Assembly (NCBI RefSeq): GCF_012849215.1
Contig: NZ_CP051682.1
Coordinates: 3,162,001-3,226,000 of the forward strand
Origin: Mucilaginibacter robiniae
Lineage (GTDB): Bacteria; Bacteroidota; Bacteroidia; Sphingobacteriales; Sphingobacteriaceae
Length of the DNA stretch: 64,000 nt
Reading direction: 5' to 3'
In this document: one piece after another, positions 7,940 to 17,804 of the stretch
Position numbering within the stretch: position 1 is the stretch's first letter
Layout: every line of letters begins with the position of its first letter
Made by a program: the position numbers and the translations under genes
The notes under the pieces: model-generated
Seen by the model: only the letters and a program-made list of their open reading frames with translations
The model's database searches: none
Told to the model about the DNA's origin: nothing

Positions 7940-9130
7940 ATGAAAACTATAGATCAGGTTAGCTTTGCCGGCAAAAAAGCACTTATCCGGGTTGACTTTA
8001 ACGTGCCACTGGATAAAGAATATAACATTACAGATGATAACCGTATTACGGCTGCATTGCCAACCATCAAAAAAATTCTGGCAGACGGTGGCTCGGTAAT
8101 CCTGATGTCGCACTTGGGCCGACCGAAAGAAGGACCAACCGAGAAATATTCATTAAAGCATATCATCCCACATCTGTCTGAACTATTAGGTGTAGAAGTA
8201 CAATTTGCTGATGATTGCATTGGCGACCAGGCTACTGAAAAAGCCGAAGCTTTGCAGCCTGGTCAGGTATTGTTGCTGGAAAACCTGCGTTTATATAAAG
8301 AAGAAGAAAAAGGTGATAAAGATTTTGCCGAAAAATTATCTAAATTGGGCGATGTATATGTGAACGATGCCTTTGGTACTGCGCACCGTGCACATGCCTC
8401 TACAGCAGTAATTGCCCAATTCTTCCCCAACGATAAATACTTTGGCTACCTGATGGGTGCCGAGCTAGCCAATGCTGAAAAGGTACTGAACGGCGCTGCT
8501 AAACCTTTCACCGCCATTATGGGTGGCGCAAAAGTATCTGACAAGTTGCTGCTGATTGAAAACATGTTAGAAAAAGTAGATAACTTGATTATTGGCGGTG
8601 GTATGGCTTATACCTTTGCCAAAGCGCAAGGTGGTAACATCGGTAAATCATTAGTAGAGGATGATAAGCTGGACTTAGCATTAAGCCTGATTCAGAAAGC
8701 CAAAGATAAAGGTGTGAATTTGCTATTGCCAACTGATTCTATCATTGCCGACGCTTTCTCGAACGATGCCCAAACCGATACCGCATCCAACAGTGATATT
8801 AAAGAAGGGTGGATGGGCTTAGATATTGGCCCGGACTCTATTAAAGCTTTTACCGAAGTGGTAGAAGGTTCTAAAACCATTTTGTGGAACGGCCCAATGG
8901 GTGTTTTCGAAATGGAAAAATTTGAAAAAGGAACTAAAGCCGTAGCTGAGGCTGTAGTAAAAGCAACTCAAAATGGTGCTTTCTCATTAATTGGCGGTGG
9001 TGATTCGGCCGCAGCAGTAGCCAAATTTAATCTGGTAGATGGTGTAAGCTACGTATCTACCGGCGGCGGCGCTTTGCTCGAATACATGGAAGGCAAAGAG
9101 TTGCCCGGTGTAAAGGCTATTAATGAGTAA
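7940..9130 (+). CDS. pgk: Phosphoglycerate kinase
   Basis: It transfers phosphate from 1,3-bisphosphoglycerate to ADP. At 396 residues it has the standard two-domain length. The N-terminal substrate site RVDFNVPLD lies near residues 17-25, followed by DNRI, SHLGRPK, and [13 protein letters not shown]. In the nucleotide domain are [18 protein letters not shown] and the C-terminal GGGDSAAAV and STGGGALLE loops. An intrinsic terminator follows 19 bp after the stop. Confidence 0.98.
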   Translation: MKTIDQVSFAGKKALIRVDFNVPLDKEYNITDDNRITAALPTIKKILADGGSVILMSHLGRPKEGPTEKYSLKHIIPHLSELLGVEVQFADDCIGDQATEKAEALQPGQVLLLENLRLYKEEEKGDKDFAEKLSKLGDVYVNDAFGTAHRAHASTAVIAQFFPNDKYFGYLMGAELANAEKVLNGAAKPFTAIMGGAKVSDKLLLIENMLEKVDNLIIGGGMAYTFAKAQGGNIGKSLVEDDKLDLALSLIQKAKDKGVNLLLPTDSIIADAFSNDAQTDTASNSDIKEGWMGLDIGPDSIKAFTEVVEGSKTILWNGPMGVFEMEKFEKGTKAVAEAVVKATQNGAFSLIGGGDSAAAVAKFNLVDGVSYVSTGGGALLEYMEGKELPGVKAINE

Positions 9131-9149
9131 TTGAATAAAAGGATAACGT

Positions 9150-9177
9150 AAAGGCAAGCAGTAGCTTGCCTTTTTTA
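9150..9177 (+). terminator. Terminator of pgk
   Basis: AAAGGCAAGC and GCTTGCCTTT pair perfectly over 10 bp around the tetraloop AGTA, followed by a T-run. Confidence 0.88.
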
Positions 9178-9214
9178 TTTACAAACAATTATATTTATAC
9201 GCAAAAAAAAATTT

Positions 9215-9306
9215 TCGTCATTGCGAGGAACGAAGCAATCTCTGCATGGAAAAGTAATTACTCTTGCAAAGTTCAGCGATTGCCACGCTATCGCTCGCAA
9301 TGACGA
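9215..9306. repeat. Short inverted-repeat element with CGTCATTGCGAG ends
   Basis: The 92-bp stretch begins TCGTCATTGCGAG and ends with its reverse complement CTCGCAATGACGA. Inside, GCAATC near the left end pairs with GATTGC on the right. Elements with CGTCATTGCGAG termini recur between genes in many bacterial genomes. It ends 15 bp before the CocE-type gene. Confidence 0.7.
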
Positions 9307-9321
9307 TTTATCGTAACTCTC

Positions 9322-11187
9322 ATGAAAAAAATAACCTTCCTTCTCCTTTCCTTGTTCACGCTATCTGCTTTGGCACAGCGGGGCGGTGGTGGCCCGGATG
9401 CGGCTTACGTTAAAGAAAACTATACCAAGTACGAGTACCAGATACCTATGCGTGATGGCAAAAAGCTGTTCACCTCAGTGTACGTGCCCAAAGACCAATC
9501 GAAAAAGTACCCCATCATGATGGACCGTACCTGCTACAGCGTAGCACCTTATGGTACCGATCAGTATAAACCAAGTTTAGGCCCTTCACCACAGTTTTTG
9601 CATGATGGTTTTATTTTCGTGTATCAGGATGTACGTGGTCGTTGGATGAGCGAGGGTATTTATGAGGAAATGACTCCTGAGCTGGAAAACCATAAAACCA
9701 CTAATGATATAGATGAAGGCACCGATACATATGATACCATTGATTGGCTGATTAAGAACATACCAAACAACAATGGCAAAGTAGGGGTGTGGGGCATATC
9801 GTACCCCGGCTTTTATACCACTACCTCGCTGCTGAGCCGTCACCCAGCTTTGGTGGCAGCTTCGCCACAAGCACCCATTGCCGATTTATGGCGTGATGAT
9901 GGCTGGCACAATGGCGCGTTTATGCTGGTAGCTAACTTTGGCTTTTACCCTGGTTTCACCAATCGGCAGGATGATAAACCTACCCAGCGCCGGGGCAAAG
10001 AATTTAATGCAGGTACGGAAGATGGTTACGACTTTTTTATGAAGATGGGTTCTATGAAGAACACCAACGATAAATATTTTAAAGATACCATCCGCTTGTG
10101 GAACGAAATGATGAACCATCCTGATTACGATCAGCATTGGAAAGACCGTAATGTACTGCCACACCTGCACGATATTAAAACAGCCACCCTGGTAACCGGC
10201 GGCTGGTACGATGCCGAGGATTTATATGGCGCTATCAACACCTACAAAACCTTGGTAAAACTGAATCCAAACACCCCGGTTTACTTTGCCATGGGCCCTT
10301 GGGTACATGGCGGCTGGGCACGTGGTACCGGCGACCATCTGGGCGATGTGGATTTTGGCGGTGCAACTGGTCCGTTTTACCGGGAGAAAATTGAGTTTGC
10401 CTTTTTTAGCCATTATCTGAAAGGTACACCGTTGGATTTACCTAAGGTTTCAACCTTTGAAACCGGCGCTAATCAGTGGAAAACATACAACACTTGGCCG
10501 CCTTCTCCTGCTCAAGAAAGGAACCTGTACTTTTTACCCGGTGGCAAATTGTCGTTCACAGCACCTGCTGCTGGTAAAGACACCTACAACGAGTTTGTAT
10601 CTGACCCAAATAACCCAGTACCTTTTCTGAACCATAAAAGTATGGATATGGATCGCGAGTACATGACCGCCGATCAGCGTTTCGCTCAAAAAAATCCGGG
10701 TGTGTTAACTTACCAAACCGACGTGCTGGATCATGATGTGACCCTGGCCGGCAACATCTGGGCGAACCTTAAGGTATCTACCACTGGTACTGATGCCGAC
10801 TTCGTAGTTAAGGTATTGGATGTGTACCCGGATACAGCCAAAAATAACAAGTTTACTGGTGAAGGCGTGCAAATGGCTGGTTACGAGCAAATGGTACGAA
10901 GCGAAGCCGTGCGCGGGAAGTATCGTACCGGCTTTGACAAACCAACCGCTTTTGTACCCGGTCAGGTAAGCCCGGTTAATTTTGAGTTGCAGGATATACT
11001 GCACACCTTCAAAAAAGGTCACCGTATTATGGTGCAGGTGCAAAGCACCTGGTTCCCGCTTATCGACCGCAACACCCAGCAGTTCCAAGATATTATGAAA
11101 GCCAAAGACACAGATTTCAAGAAGGCTACCCACCGGGTGTACATTTCTAAGGCACATCCAAGCTTTTTGAAGGTGCGGGTGATGTAA
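9322..11187 (+). CDS. Secreted CocE/NonD family hydrolase (X-Pro dipeptidyl-peptidase S15 fold)
   Basis: A 621-residue alpha/beta hydrolase with an N-terminal signal peptide ending LSALAQ. The catalytic set is Ser160 in WGISYPG, Asp297 in GGWYDAEDLYG and His329 in GPWVHGGW. From about residue 440 the chain continues as the beta-sandwich PepX C-terminal domain (DVTLAGNIWANLKVSTTGTD). This architecture covers cocaine esterase, alpha-amino-acid ester hydrolases, glutaryl-7-ACA acylases and X-Pro peptidases. The signal peptide and PMRDGKKLFTSVYVPK start resemble the amino-acid ester hydrolases. Substrate unknown; export to the periplasm is likely. Confidence 0.88.
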   Translation: MKKITFLLLSLFTLSALAQRGGGGPDAAYVKENYTKYEYQIPMRDGKKLFTSVYVPKDQSKKYPIMMDRTCYSVAPYGTDQYKPSLGPSPQFLHDGFIFVYQDVRGRWMSEGIYEEMTPELENHKTTNDIDEGTDTYDTIDWLIKNIPNNNGKVGVWGISYPGFYTTTSLLSRHPALVAASPQAPIADLWRDDGWHNGAFMLVANFGFYPGFTNRQDDKPTQRRGKEFNAGTEDGYDFFMKMGSMKNTNDKYFKDTIRLWNEMMNHPDYDQHWKDRNVLPHLHDIKTATLVTGGWYDAEDLYGAINTYKTLVKLNPNTPVYFAMGPWVHGGWARGTGDHLGDVDFGGATGPFYREKIEFAFFSHYLKGTPLDLPKVSTFETGANQWKTYNTWPPSPAQERNLYFLPGGKLSFTAPAAGKDTYNEFVSDPNNPVPFLNHKSMDMDREYMTADQRFAQKNPGVLTYQTDVLDHDVTLAGNIWANLKVSTTGTDADFVVKVLDVYPDTAKNNKFTGEGVQMAGYEQMVRSEAVRGKYRTGFDKPTAFVPGQVSPVNFELQDILHTFKKGHRIMVQVQSTWFPLIDRNTQQFQDIMKAKDTDFKKATHRVYISKAHPSFLKVRVM

Positions 11188-11254
11188 GGTGTGGAACGTG
11201 CAGATGCAGTTCATAAGGTTAATTTAATAAACAAGCATCAATGCTTTTGTTTCC

Positions 11255-11325
11255 GCAGGGCCTCTCGACAGAGGACCAGTACTGGCTCAACTAATACTGT
11301 AATGCCTTCTATCGAGAGACTCTGC
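11255..11325. repeat. Imperfect inverted repeat between two secreted hydrolase genes
   Basis: The 20-mer at 11255-11274 (core CCTCTCGACAGAGG) and the reverse complement of 11306-11325 agree at 16 of 20 positions, with 31 bases between. It is the only structure seen in the 177-bp gap 11188-11364. The sequence after the arms is not T-rich, so it is not a typical terminator. Confidence 0.5.
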
Positions 11326-11364
11326 TGATACTGTAAACCCCATAGTAACCAACAAAATGCTATC

Positions 11365-12363
11365 ATGATGGCAAAAAAACTGCTTTATCTACTAACCTTA
11401 ATTACACTAGGTGTAACTACCGTTTTCTCTCAAAACCGTGAACTTGTAGTCAAAGAAAACATACCTTTAGATTCCATCCGCTTAAGCGATCCTTTCATTA
11501 TTGCTGATAAAGCCACCAACATGTATTACATGACGGGAACAGGTGGCTTGTTGTGGAAAAGCAAAGACCTGAAATTGTGGACAGGCCCTTACCGGGTAGC
11601 TAAGCCTGACCCAAACTCTTGGATGGGAAAGAACCCTATGATTTGGGCAGCTGAATTGCACGAGTACCAAGGTAAATACTACTATTTTGCCACTTTTACC
11701 AACCGGGATGTAAAAATAGATACGGTTAGGGGGAATGTACTGGAACGCCGGGCCTGCCACATTTTGGTGAGTGATAAACCCGATGGCCCTTTTGTACCTA
11801 TGGCTGACCCGATCTATCTGCCTGCCAACAAACCTACGTTGGATGCCACTTTCTGGATAGAAGATAAAAAGCCTTACATGATCTATTGTGGCGAATGGCT
11901 GCTGAACTGGAACGGTACTGTTGAGAAGATACAGCTAAAACCTGATTTAAGTGGTACAATCGGTGAAGGTAAAGTGCTGTTTCGAGCTAGTGAATCGCCA
12001 TGGAGTAAGGAAAAGCAGGATGGTAAAATTGTGCCCAACAAAGTAACTGACGGGCCTTACGTATTCCGCACCAAAACCGGCCGATTGGGCATGATCTGGA
12101 CCAGTTGGGTGTATAGCGTTTACACGCAAGGTGTAGCTTACTCTAAAAGCGGCAAACTGGACGGCCCTTGGATGCAGGAATCCAATCCGATTACCCCACC
12201 CGATTATGGTCATGGTATGCTGTTTCAAACTCTGCAAGGCAAATGGTTGATGGCTGTACATAGCCATAAAAGCATCAACGGCCATTACCTGCGCGTTCCT
12301 CATTTGTTCGAAGTGGATTTATCGGGCGATAAGTTGATAGTGGGGCAACCTTATATGCCTTGA
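11365..12363 (+). CDS. Secreted GH43-like glycoside hydrolase
   Basis: A 332-residue protein with a signal peptide ending TVFSQ, followed by a five-bladed propeller pattern. LSDPFIIAD carries the Asp expected as catalytic base, LDATFWIEDKKPYMIYCG the second Asp, and VTDGPYVFRTKTGRLGMIWTSW is the acid segment. At that last position an Asp stands where canonical GH43 enzymes have Glu (EGP). This may be a subfamily trait or a change in activity. GH43 enzymes act on arabinan, xylan or galactan side chains; the substrate here is unknown. The neighbouring gene is another secreted hydrolase, but no SusC/SusD pair is present. Confidence 0.82.
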   Translation: MMAKKLLYLLTLITLGVTTVFSQNRELVVKENIPLDSIRLSDPFIIADKATNMYYMTGTGGLLWKSKDLKLWTGPYRVAKPDPNSWMGKNPMIWAAELHEYQGKYYYFATFTNRDVKIDTVRGNVLERRACHILVSDKPDGPFVPMADPIYLPANKPTLDATFWIEDKKPYMIYCGEWLLNWNGTVEKIQLKPDLSGTIGEGKVLFRASESPWSKEKQDGKIVPNKVTDGPYVFRTKTGRLGMIWTSWVYSVYTQGVAYSKSGKLDGPWMQESNPITPPDYGHGMLFQTLQGKWLMAVHSHKSINGHYLRVPHLFEVDLSGDKLIVGQPYMP

Positions 12364-12395
12364 TGAGCTTTAATAAACTTGCTTTAGCAAAAAGT

Positions 12396-12956
12396 TCAAT
12401 CGAAAGCTATAGAAACAGGCATAGCAGATTGCATACTCCTTATTTGGTTATCTATAACCGTCTTTTTGGCGTGGCAAGTGTGGCAAATAAACTGATAGTT
12501 ACCTAACCAGCAGCCACCACCGCCATTTTTTACGGCAATCACATGATCTACCTGAATGCCATCTACCTTAGATTTTGCCGTGGAAATTATATAATTTTTG
12601 CAGTGGCATTTACAACATTCATAAGGCAGATAGCACATCATGATTTTTTTGATAAGCTGACTATCTCCACACAAAATCAGTTGCACATGTCTGGGGAAAT
12701 CTGAGCATTTCCTAGAAGCCCATCGCGATTGTCGGCCTAATAATTTCATACCGCAACCGCAGGCACAATAGCCAGTAGTAGTATTCGGAAAAAGCTCTTT
12801 AATGTCTAACTTTTGCCGGCGCTTAAACTTCTCAATATTAATTCTGGCATATACCTCTGCCGGATTAAAAGTTACAAGTTGTTTGAACAGCTTGCTGGTT
12901 CTTTTAATAAACTTCGGGTTTATAGAGGCATAAAGTAAATTTAAATCATTCATCAC
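12396..12956 (-). CDS. HNH endonuclease-domain protein
   Basis: A 186-residue protein. The C-terminal third carries the HNH pattern: DHVIAVKNGGGGCW, then NYQFICHTCHAKKT, with Cys pairs before (CCKCHC) and within (CHTC) that can bind zinc. An earlier cluster, CACGCG then RKCS at about 63-85, looks like a second zinc site. No partner gene (methylase, terminase, Cas) is nearby. It could be a stray homing-type nuclease, an anti-phage remnant or a restriction-like enzyme. It is convergent with the GH43-like gene and has no clear promoter. Confidence 0.75.
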   Translation of the reverse strand: MMNDLNLLYASINPKFIKRTSKLFKQLVTFNPAEVYARINIEKFKRRQKLDIKELFPNTTTGYCACGCGMKLLGRQSRWASRKCSDFPRHVQLILCGDSQLIKKIMMCYLPYECCKCHCKNYIISTAKSKVDGIQVDHVIAVKNGGGGCWLGNYQFICHTCHAKKTVIDNQIRSMQSAMPVSIAFD

Positions 12957-13083
12957 GGTGTATCCTCTGCCACGTATTTAGCTGCATTAAGCTGCCAATG
13001 TTTATCCTGTTCAAATCACAAAGCTATAATAGTGAAGAGAAAGTAGTTGCTAAGAATTTAAACTTTGTTGAACTGCGGGCTTT

Positions 13084-13235
13084 TTTACAGAAAATGTTAA
13101 TGAAGGAGATAAATCTGTGATTTCCGAATAATGTGTATTAATGAGATGAGCGTTACGAATTTACAGAAAATGTTAATGAAGGAGATAAATCTGTGATTTC
13201 CGAATAATGTGTATTAATGAGATGAGCGTTACGAA
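13084..13235. repeat. Perfect 76-bp tandem duplication
   Basis: Positions 13084-13159 and 13160-13235 are identical over 76 bases, starting TTTACAGAAAATG and ending GCGTTACGAA; both flanks differ immediately outside. The unit is not a multiple of three and has no open frame. It fills the middle of the 367-bp gap 12957-13323, 88 bp upstream of the ABC ATPase start. Each copy has a small AAATC/GATTT hairpin and an AAGGAGA word. Nothing else is recognised in the gap. Confidence 0.95.
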
Positions 13236-13323
13236 ATTGATGTAACTACTCAGTGTTTTATGCGTCAAAGTGCTGTTGATTTAAGTTTCATTCAGTAAAT
13301 TACGCAACAAACCACCTGACATT

Positions 13324-14214
13324 ATGCAATTAATCATTCAATCGCTCTCCAAAACCTATAGTAATGGTGTACAAGCGCTAAAAAATATCAACCTGACTAT
13401 CAATTCGGGCATGTTCGGTTTGCTGGGGCCCAATGGTGCTGGCAAATCCAGTTTGATGCGTACCATTGCTACTCTACAAGAGCCGGATGCGGGCAGTATT
13501 ACTTTGGGCACCATTGATGTACTAAGTCAAAAAGAAGCTGTACGCAAAACGCTGGGTTACCTGCCGCAAGAGTTTGGTGTATATCCTAAAATATCTGCCG
13601 AAGATTTGTTAAGCCACCTGGCTGTACTTAAAGGTATCAGCAACAGTCGCGAACGTAAGGATTTGGTTACCTCGCTGCTACATAAAACCAACTTGTATAA
13701 CGATCGTAAAAAGCATTTATCAGGCTACTCAGGTGGGATGAAGCAGCGCTTTGGCATTGCCCAAGCTTTATTATCCAATCCAAAGCTTATTATTGTAGAT
13801 GAACCAACAGCGGGCCTTGACCCAGCTGAGCGTAACCGTTTCTTGAACCTGTTAGGAGAATTGGGGGAAGAAACTATCGTTATTCTTTCTACTCACATTG
13901 TGGAAGATGTAAAAGAGTTATGTACCGATATGGCCATTATCAACAAAGGGGAGGTGTTGATGCAAGGTAGTCCGCTAAAAGCCTTACAGGAACTGCAAGG
14001 GAAAATTTGGAGCAAGCGGGTAGATAAGGGAGAAACTGAAAGTTATAAAAGCCGCTTTAACGTTATTTCTGATAAGCTGGTAGCTGGTAAGCCTACCTTA
14101 CACGTTTATGCGCCTGCACAACCTGAACCCGGTTTCGAACAAGTGCAACCTGATCTGGAAGATGTTTACTTCTCTTACATCTTTGGTCGTCAACCGCAGT
14201 TATCCACCCTTTAA
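13324..14214 (+). CDS. ABC transporter ATP-binding protein
   Basis: A 296-residue nucleotide-binding subunit. Walker A GPNGAGKS is at residues 35-42, the Q-loop around LGYLPQEFG, the signature LSGYSGGMKQR near 135-145, Walker B LIIVDEP near 155-161 with TAGLDP, and the H-loop LSTH. The C-terminal 60 residues past the core are typical of ABC-2 exporters. The next gene, 12 bp downstream, encodes its membrane partner fused to a peptidase, so the two should form one complex in the inner membrane. Confidence 0.95.
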   Translation: MQLIIQSLSKTYSNGVQALKNINLTINSGMFGLLGPNGAGKSSLMRTIATLQEPDAGSITLGTIDVLSQKEAVRKTLGYLPQEFGVYPKISAEDLLSHLAVLKGISNSRERKDLVTSLLHKTNLYNDRKKHLSGYSGGMKQRFGIAQALLSNPKLIIVDEPTAGLDPAERNRFLNLLGELGEETIVILSTHIVEDVKELCTDMAIINKGEVLMQGSPLKALQELQGKIWSKRVDKGETESYKSRFNVISDKLVAGKPTLHVYAPAQPEPGFEQVQPDLEDVYFSYIFGRQPQLSTL

Positions 14215-14226
14215 TCAACCGATCAC

Positions 14227-17200
14227 ATGCTTTGGGAAGTTATCAAGTTTGAGGTGAAATATCGCCTTAACCGGCCGGCTACTTACATTTATTTTCTCAT
14301 CTGGTTTTTACTGGCATATGCTGTAATGTGCTGGAACGGCATTCATGTAGGGGGAGACATTGGGAAGGTGAAGCAAAACGCCTCTATTGTACTGTTCAAC
14401 ATTGCGGGTACGTTAAGCCTGGCTGTTGGCTTGTTTGTGTCATCAGCCGTTATGGGCGTACCCATTCTGCGCGATTTTGAGCACAAGATGGAGTCGCTTA
14501 TTTTTACCACTAATATCAACAAAACTAGCTATCTGGTAGGTCGCTTTTTAGGTTCGTTCCTGATTTTATTGCTGATTAGTTCCGGTTTTATCTGGGGAGG
14601 TTGGTTGGGTGCTCATATGCCTTGGAACGATCATAGTAAGTTTCTACCCATCAGCCTCGCGCAGTTTATCAGGCCGTGGTTTATCATGATTGTGTTTAAT
14701 ATGTTCGTTTACTCGTGCATATTTTTTGCCAGCGGAGCTCTAAGCCGTAAAATGCTGTTCGTTTACCTGCAGGCTATTGTGTTGCTGGGCTTTTATGCCA
14801 TGGTGAGCGAACTGATAGGCGATGTAGAAAACATGCATCGCGCTGCCCTGTGGGATCCATTTGGCTATTACACTCTGCAAGCTTTAACCCGCTACTGGAC
14901 GGTAGCCGAACAAAACGCATTACAAGTGCCTTTTAGTGGCTTGTTGTTAGTTAACCGTTTGCTGTGGTCGGGTTTAGGGCTGGTTTTTTTTGCTATCACC
15001 TTTTCCGTATTTAAGTTCAGAGCTGTTTATACTGGGTTGTTTAAAAAGAAAGTTTTTCAATCAAACAAAGTGGCAGCGGCTGATACCTTACCGGTACCTT
15101 TTGTGCAGCCTACTTATTCGGCTGGTACTTGGTTGAGCCAGGTGAATGTGCTTTCGCGATTATACTTTAAAGAGATTATTCGTTCTGTGCCTTTTTGGGG
15201 TATTGGTATTGTAGGGATTGTACTAATTGGCATCAATGCCGAATACGCTACTTCGTTTCACGGGCAGGAGTTGTACCCCGTATCTTCATCAGTAGCCGGG
15301 TTTATAGCCAGTCAGATATTTCTAATTATCAATATCATGGTACTATTCTACGCCGGCGAAATCATCTGGCGAGAAAAAGAAGTACGTTTCAACCAGATAT
15401 TTGATGCCTTGCCTGTGAGTTATGCTGTGCCTATTGTGGCTAAGTATTTGGCTTTGGCCGGTATGCTGCTGGTGTATCTATTGTTCATGATACCAGTTGG
15501 CGTATTCACGCAATTGGCTAAAGGCTTTACGCATATTGAGCTGGGTGTGTATATCAAAATACTGTTATTTAATGTGTATATCCCTATCCTAATTTATGTA
15601 GCTTTTACTTTCTTTATTCAAAGCTTATTCAATAATAAGTTTATCGGTTATGCGGTGTCAATCTTGTTCTACCTGTATGTAATCATGACATCGCAACTGA
15701 AGATATTCTATAATCTGCTGATTCCTAATAGTGGTGGTGTAGGTACATATTCGGACATGAACGGCTTTGCGGCAGACATCAATAAATTTTTGGTGCTAAA
15801 AACCTATTGGGCTGCTATCGGTGGATTGGTACTCTTACTGGCCGTATTACTATATCAACGCGGAACTGATAACAGCTTTAAAGCTCGTTTGCATAATCTG
15901 CGCCAGCGTTTTGGCAAGCCCCAAGCTGTATTTGCTATATTGGTCATGATTATAGCTTTAGCGGCAGGTGTTTATTACTACATTAATGCAAATGTTTGGA
16001 ATAAGTATCACAATCCTGAGCAGGAAATGGATTTGCAGGCTAATTATGAAAAGCAGTTAAAGAAAACGTATGAGCGCACCCTGCAACCTAGTGTAGTTAA
16101 TGTAAAAGGAACCATAAACCTGCATCCTGAAAATGGTAATCTGGAGTTACAAGGTACGGTTACTTATAAAAACCTAATGCGTGCACCCATTTCTGAGTTG
16201 CTGGTGCAAGAACCTGCCGACCAAGATTTACATTATAGTACACTACGCTTTAGTATACCGACTGTCAAGAAGAAAGCTTATCCATTATTTCGGTTTACTG
16301 TGTACCAACTGTCAACTCCGCTTAAACCCGGAGACTCGTTGCAAATGGAACTAATAGGTAAGCGCACTAAAAAGGGCTTTACTAATGATAGACCAGAATA
16401 CAATTATGTAGAAAACGGAACTTTCATTAACAATACGGATATATTCCCATCATTAGGATATAATAGTGGTTACGAGCTTTCGGATACAGATGATCGTAAG
16501 AAACGCGGACTTAAAGAGCAAAAAGGATTACCGCCACGTACCGATACACTTAACAGGCAATTAAATCTTTTTGGTCAGCGTGGGCGTACTGGGTTGGATT
16601 TGGTAGTGAGCACTGCACCTGACCAGATTGCTATTACCCCTGGCTATCTGAAAAAACAATGGAAACAGAATGGGCGTGCTTATTTTGAATACCAGATGGA
16701 TAAACCCGTATTCAACTTCTTTAATATTATATCGGGCCGGTACACGGTGAAGCGGGCAAAATGGAATAATGTAAACCTGGAAGTGTACTATCATCAGCCG
16801 CACGGCTATAATGTGGAGGGTATGCTGAATACTTTAAAACGTGGCTTGAGTTATGATAGTCAGAACTTCAGTCCGTTTTTATTTCAGCAAGCACGTATTA
16901 TTGAATTCCCCAAATACCGGGGTTTTGCTCAATCTTTCCCTAATACCATTCCGTTCTCAGAGGGAATAGGCTTCTTGTTTCATAAGCGGCCTGAAAAGCT
17001 GGATATGACTTATTATGTTACGGCACATGAACTTGGTCATCAATGGTGGGGGCACCAGGTTTGTGAGGCAAATACCGTAGGCGGGCAAATGTATTCGGAA
17101 GGTTTGGCGCAGTACAGTGCCCTGATGCTACTGAAACATTCGTTGAATGTGGATGAATTACGCCGATACCTGAAATACGAATTAGATGGTTATCTGCAAG

Positions 17201-17796
17201 GCCGGTCATCCGAACGAAAGAATGAAAATCCGCTCGATCAAACCGATCAACAAGCTTACATTCATTATCAAAAAGCATCACTGGCTTACTTTGCCTTGCA
17301 GGATTATATAGGGGAAGATAAAGTAAATCAAGCCTTGCGCAAACTAATTGCCAACTATGGTAATCAGGATAACTATCCTACATCAAATGTACTAACCGGT
17401 TATCTGAAAGAAGTAACACCCGATAGTTTGAAGTATGTAGTAGATGATTTGTTTAGCCGGATTACCTTATTTGAAAACCGCGTGGTAAACCCAATAGCCA
17501 AGAAAGTTAAAGATGGTTATGAAGTGACCTTACCGCTACAAACAGTAAAATATTATGCTGATCGTTCTGGTAACGAAAAGCGTGCGCCTATCAAAGACTA
17601 CATCGATATTGGTGTGTTTACTAAACAAAACGGTAAAGAAAAATTAACTTACTTGCAACGGCAAAAGTTCACGCAGGAAAAAACAACCTTAACTATTAAA
17701 GTAAAAGATAAGCCTGTGCGTGCTGGCATCGATCCGGTTTATAAAATGATTGACCGTAATACGGATGATAATACTGCGCTAGTAGAAATTAAATAG
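14227..17796 (+). CDS. ABC-2 permease fused to an M1 family metallopeptidase
   Basis: A 1189-residue two-part protein. Residues 1-590 hold two sets of about six membrane segments (first near 20-40, last near 575-595), an ABC-2 type permease. From about 640 to the end is a soluble gluzincin domain. His934-Glu935-x-x-His938 (HELGH) supplies two zinc ligands, and Glu958 in YSEGLAQY is the likely third. The region QWWGHQV and the downstream helices fit M1 aminopeptidases. Permease-M1 fusions are known in Bacteroidota, but transported and cleaved substrates are not. The gene follows the ABC ATPase by 12 bp and overlaps the extended frame of the next gene by one base, so the three look like an operon. 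Confidence 0.9.
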   Translation: MLWEVIKFEVKYRLNRPATYIYFLIWFLLAYAVMCWNGIHVGGDIGKVKQNASIVLFNIAGTLSLAVGLFVSSAVMGVPILRDFEHKMESLIFTTNINKTSYLVGRFLGSFLILLLISSGFIWGGWLGAHMPWNDHSKFLPISLAQFIRPWFIMIVFNMFVYSCIFFASGALSRKMLFVYLQAIVLLGFYAMVSELIGDVENMHRAALWDPFGYYTLQALTRYWTVAEQNALQVPFSGLLLVNRLLWSGLGLVFFAITFSVFKFRAVYTGLFKKKVFQSNKVAAADTLPVPFVQPTYSAGTWLSQVNVLSRLYFKEIIRSVPFWGIGIVGIVLIGINAEYATSFHGQELYPVSSSVAGFIASQIFLIINIMVLFYAGEIIWREKEVRFNQIFDALPVSYAVPIVAKYLALAGMLLVYLLFMIPVGVFTQLAKGFTHIELGVYIKILLFNVYIPILIYVAFTFFIQSLFNNKFIGYAVSILFYLYVIMTSQLKIFYNLLIPNSGGVGTYSDMNGFAADINKFLVLKTYWAAIGGLVLLLAVLLYQRGTDNSFKARLHNLRQRFGKPQAVFAILVMIIALAAGVYYYINANVWNKYHNPEQEMDLQANYEKQLKKTYERTLQPSVVNVKGTINLHPENGNLELQGTVTYKNLMRAPISELLVQEPADQDLHYSTLRFSIPTVKKKAYPLFRFTVYQLSTPLKPGDSLQMELIGKRTKKGFTNDRPEYNYVENGTFINNTDIFPSLGYNSGYELSDTDDRKKRGLKEQKGLPPRTDTLNRQLNLFGQRGRTGLDLVVSTAPDQIAITPGYLKKQWKQNGRAYFEYQMDKPVFNFFNIISGRYTVKRAKWNNVNLEVYYHQPHGYNVEGMLNTLKRGLSYDSQNFSPFLFQQARIIEFPKYRGFAQSFPNTIPFSEGIGFLFHKRPEKLDMTYYVTAHELGHQWWGHQVCEANTVGGQMYSEGLAQYSALMLLKHSLNVDELRRYLKYELDGYLQGRSSERKNENPLDQTDQQAYIHYQKASLAYFALQDYIGEDKVNQALRKLIANYGNQDNYPTSNVLTGYLKEVTPDSLKYVVDDLFSRITLFENRVVNPIAKKVKDGYEVTLPLQTVKYYADRSGNEKRAPIKDYIDIGVFTKQNGKEKLTYLQRQKFTQEKTTLTIKVKDKPVRAGIDPVYKMIDRNTDDNTALVEIK

Positions 17797-17804
17797 TGAA
17801 TAGG

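Noticed and set aside
12396..12956. Cas9-like or CRISPR-linked HNH gene
   Set aside because: Only 186 residues, no RuvC segment, no cas genes or repeats nearby.
13084..13235. CRISPR-like repeat
   Set aside because: Only two copies, directly adjacent with no spacers and 76 bp long; a tandem duplication.
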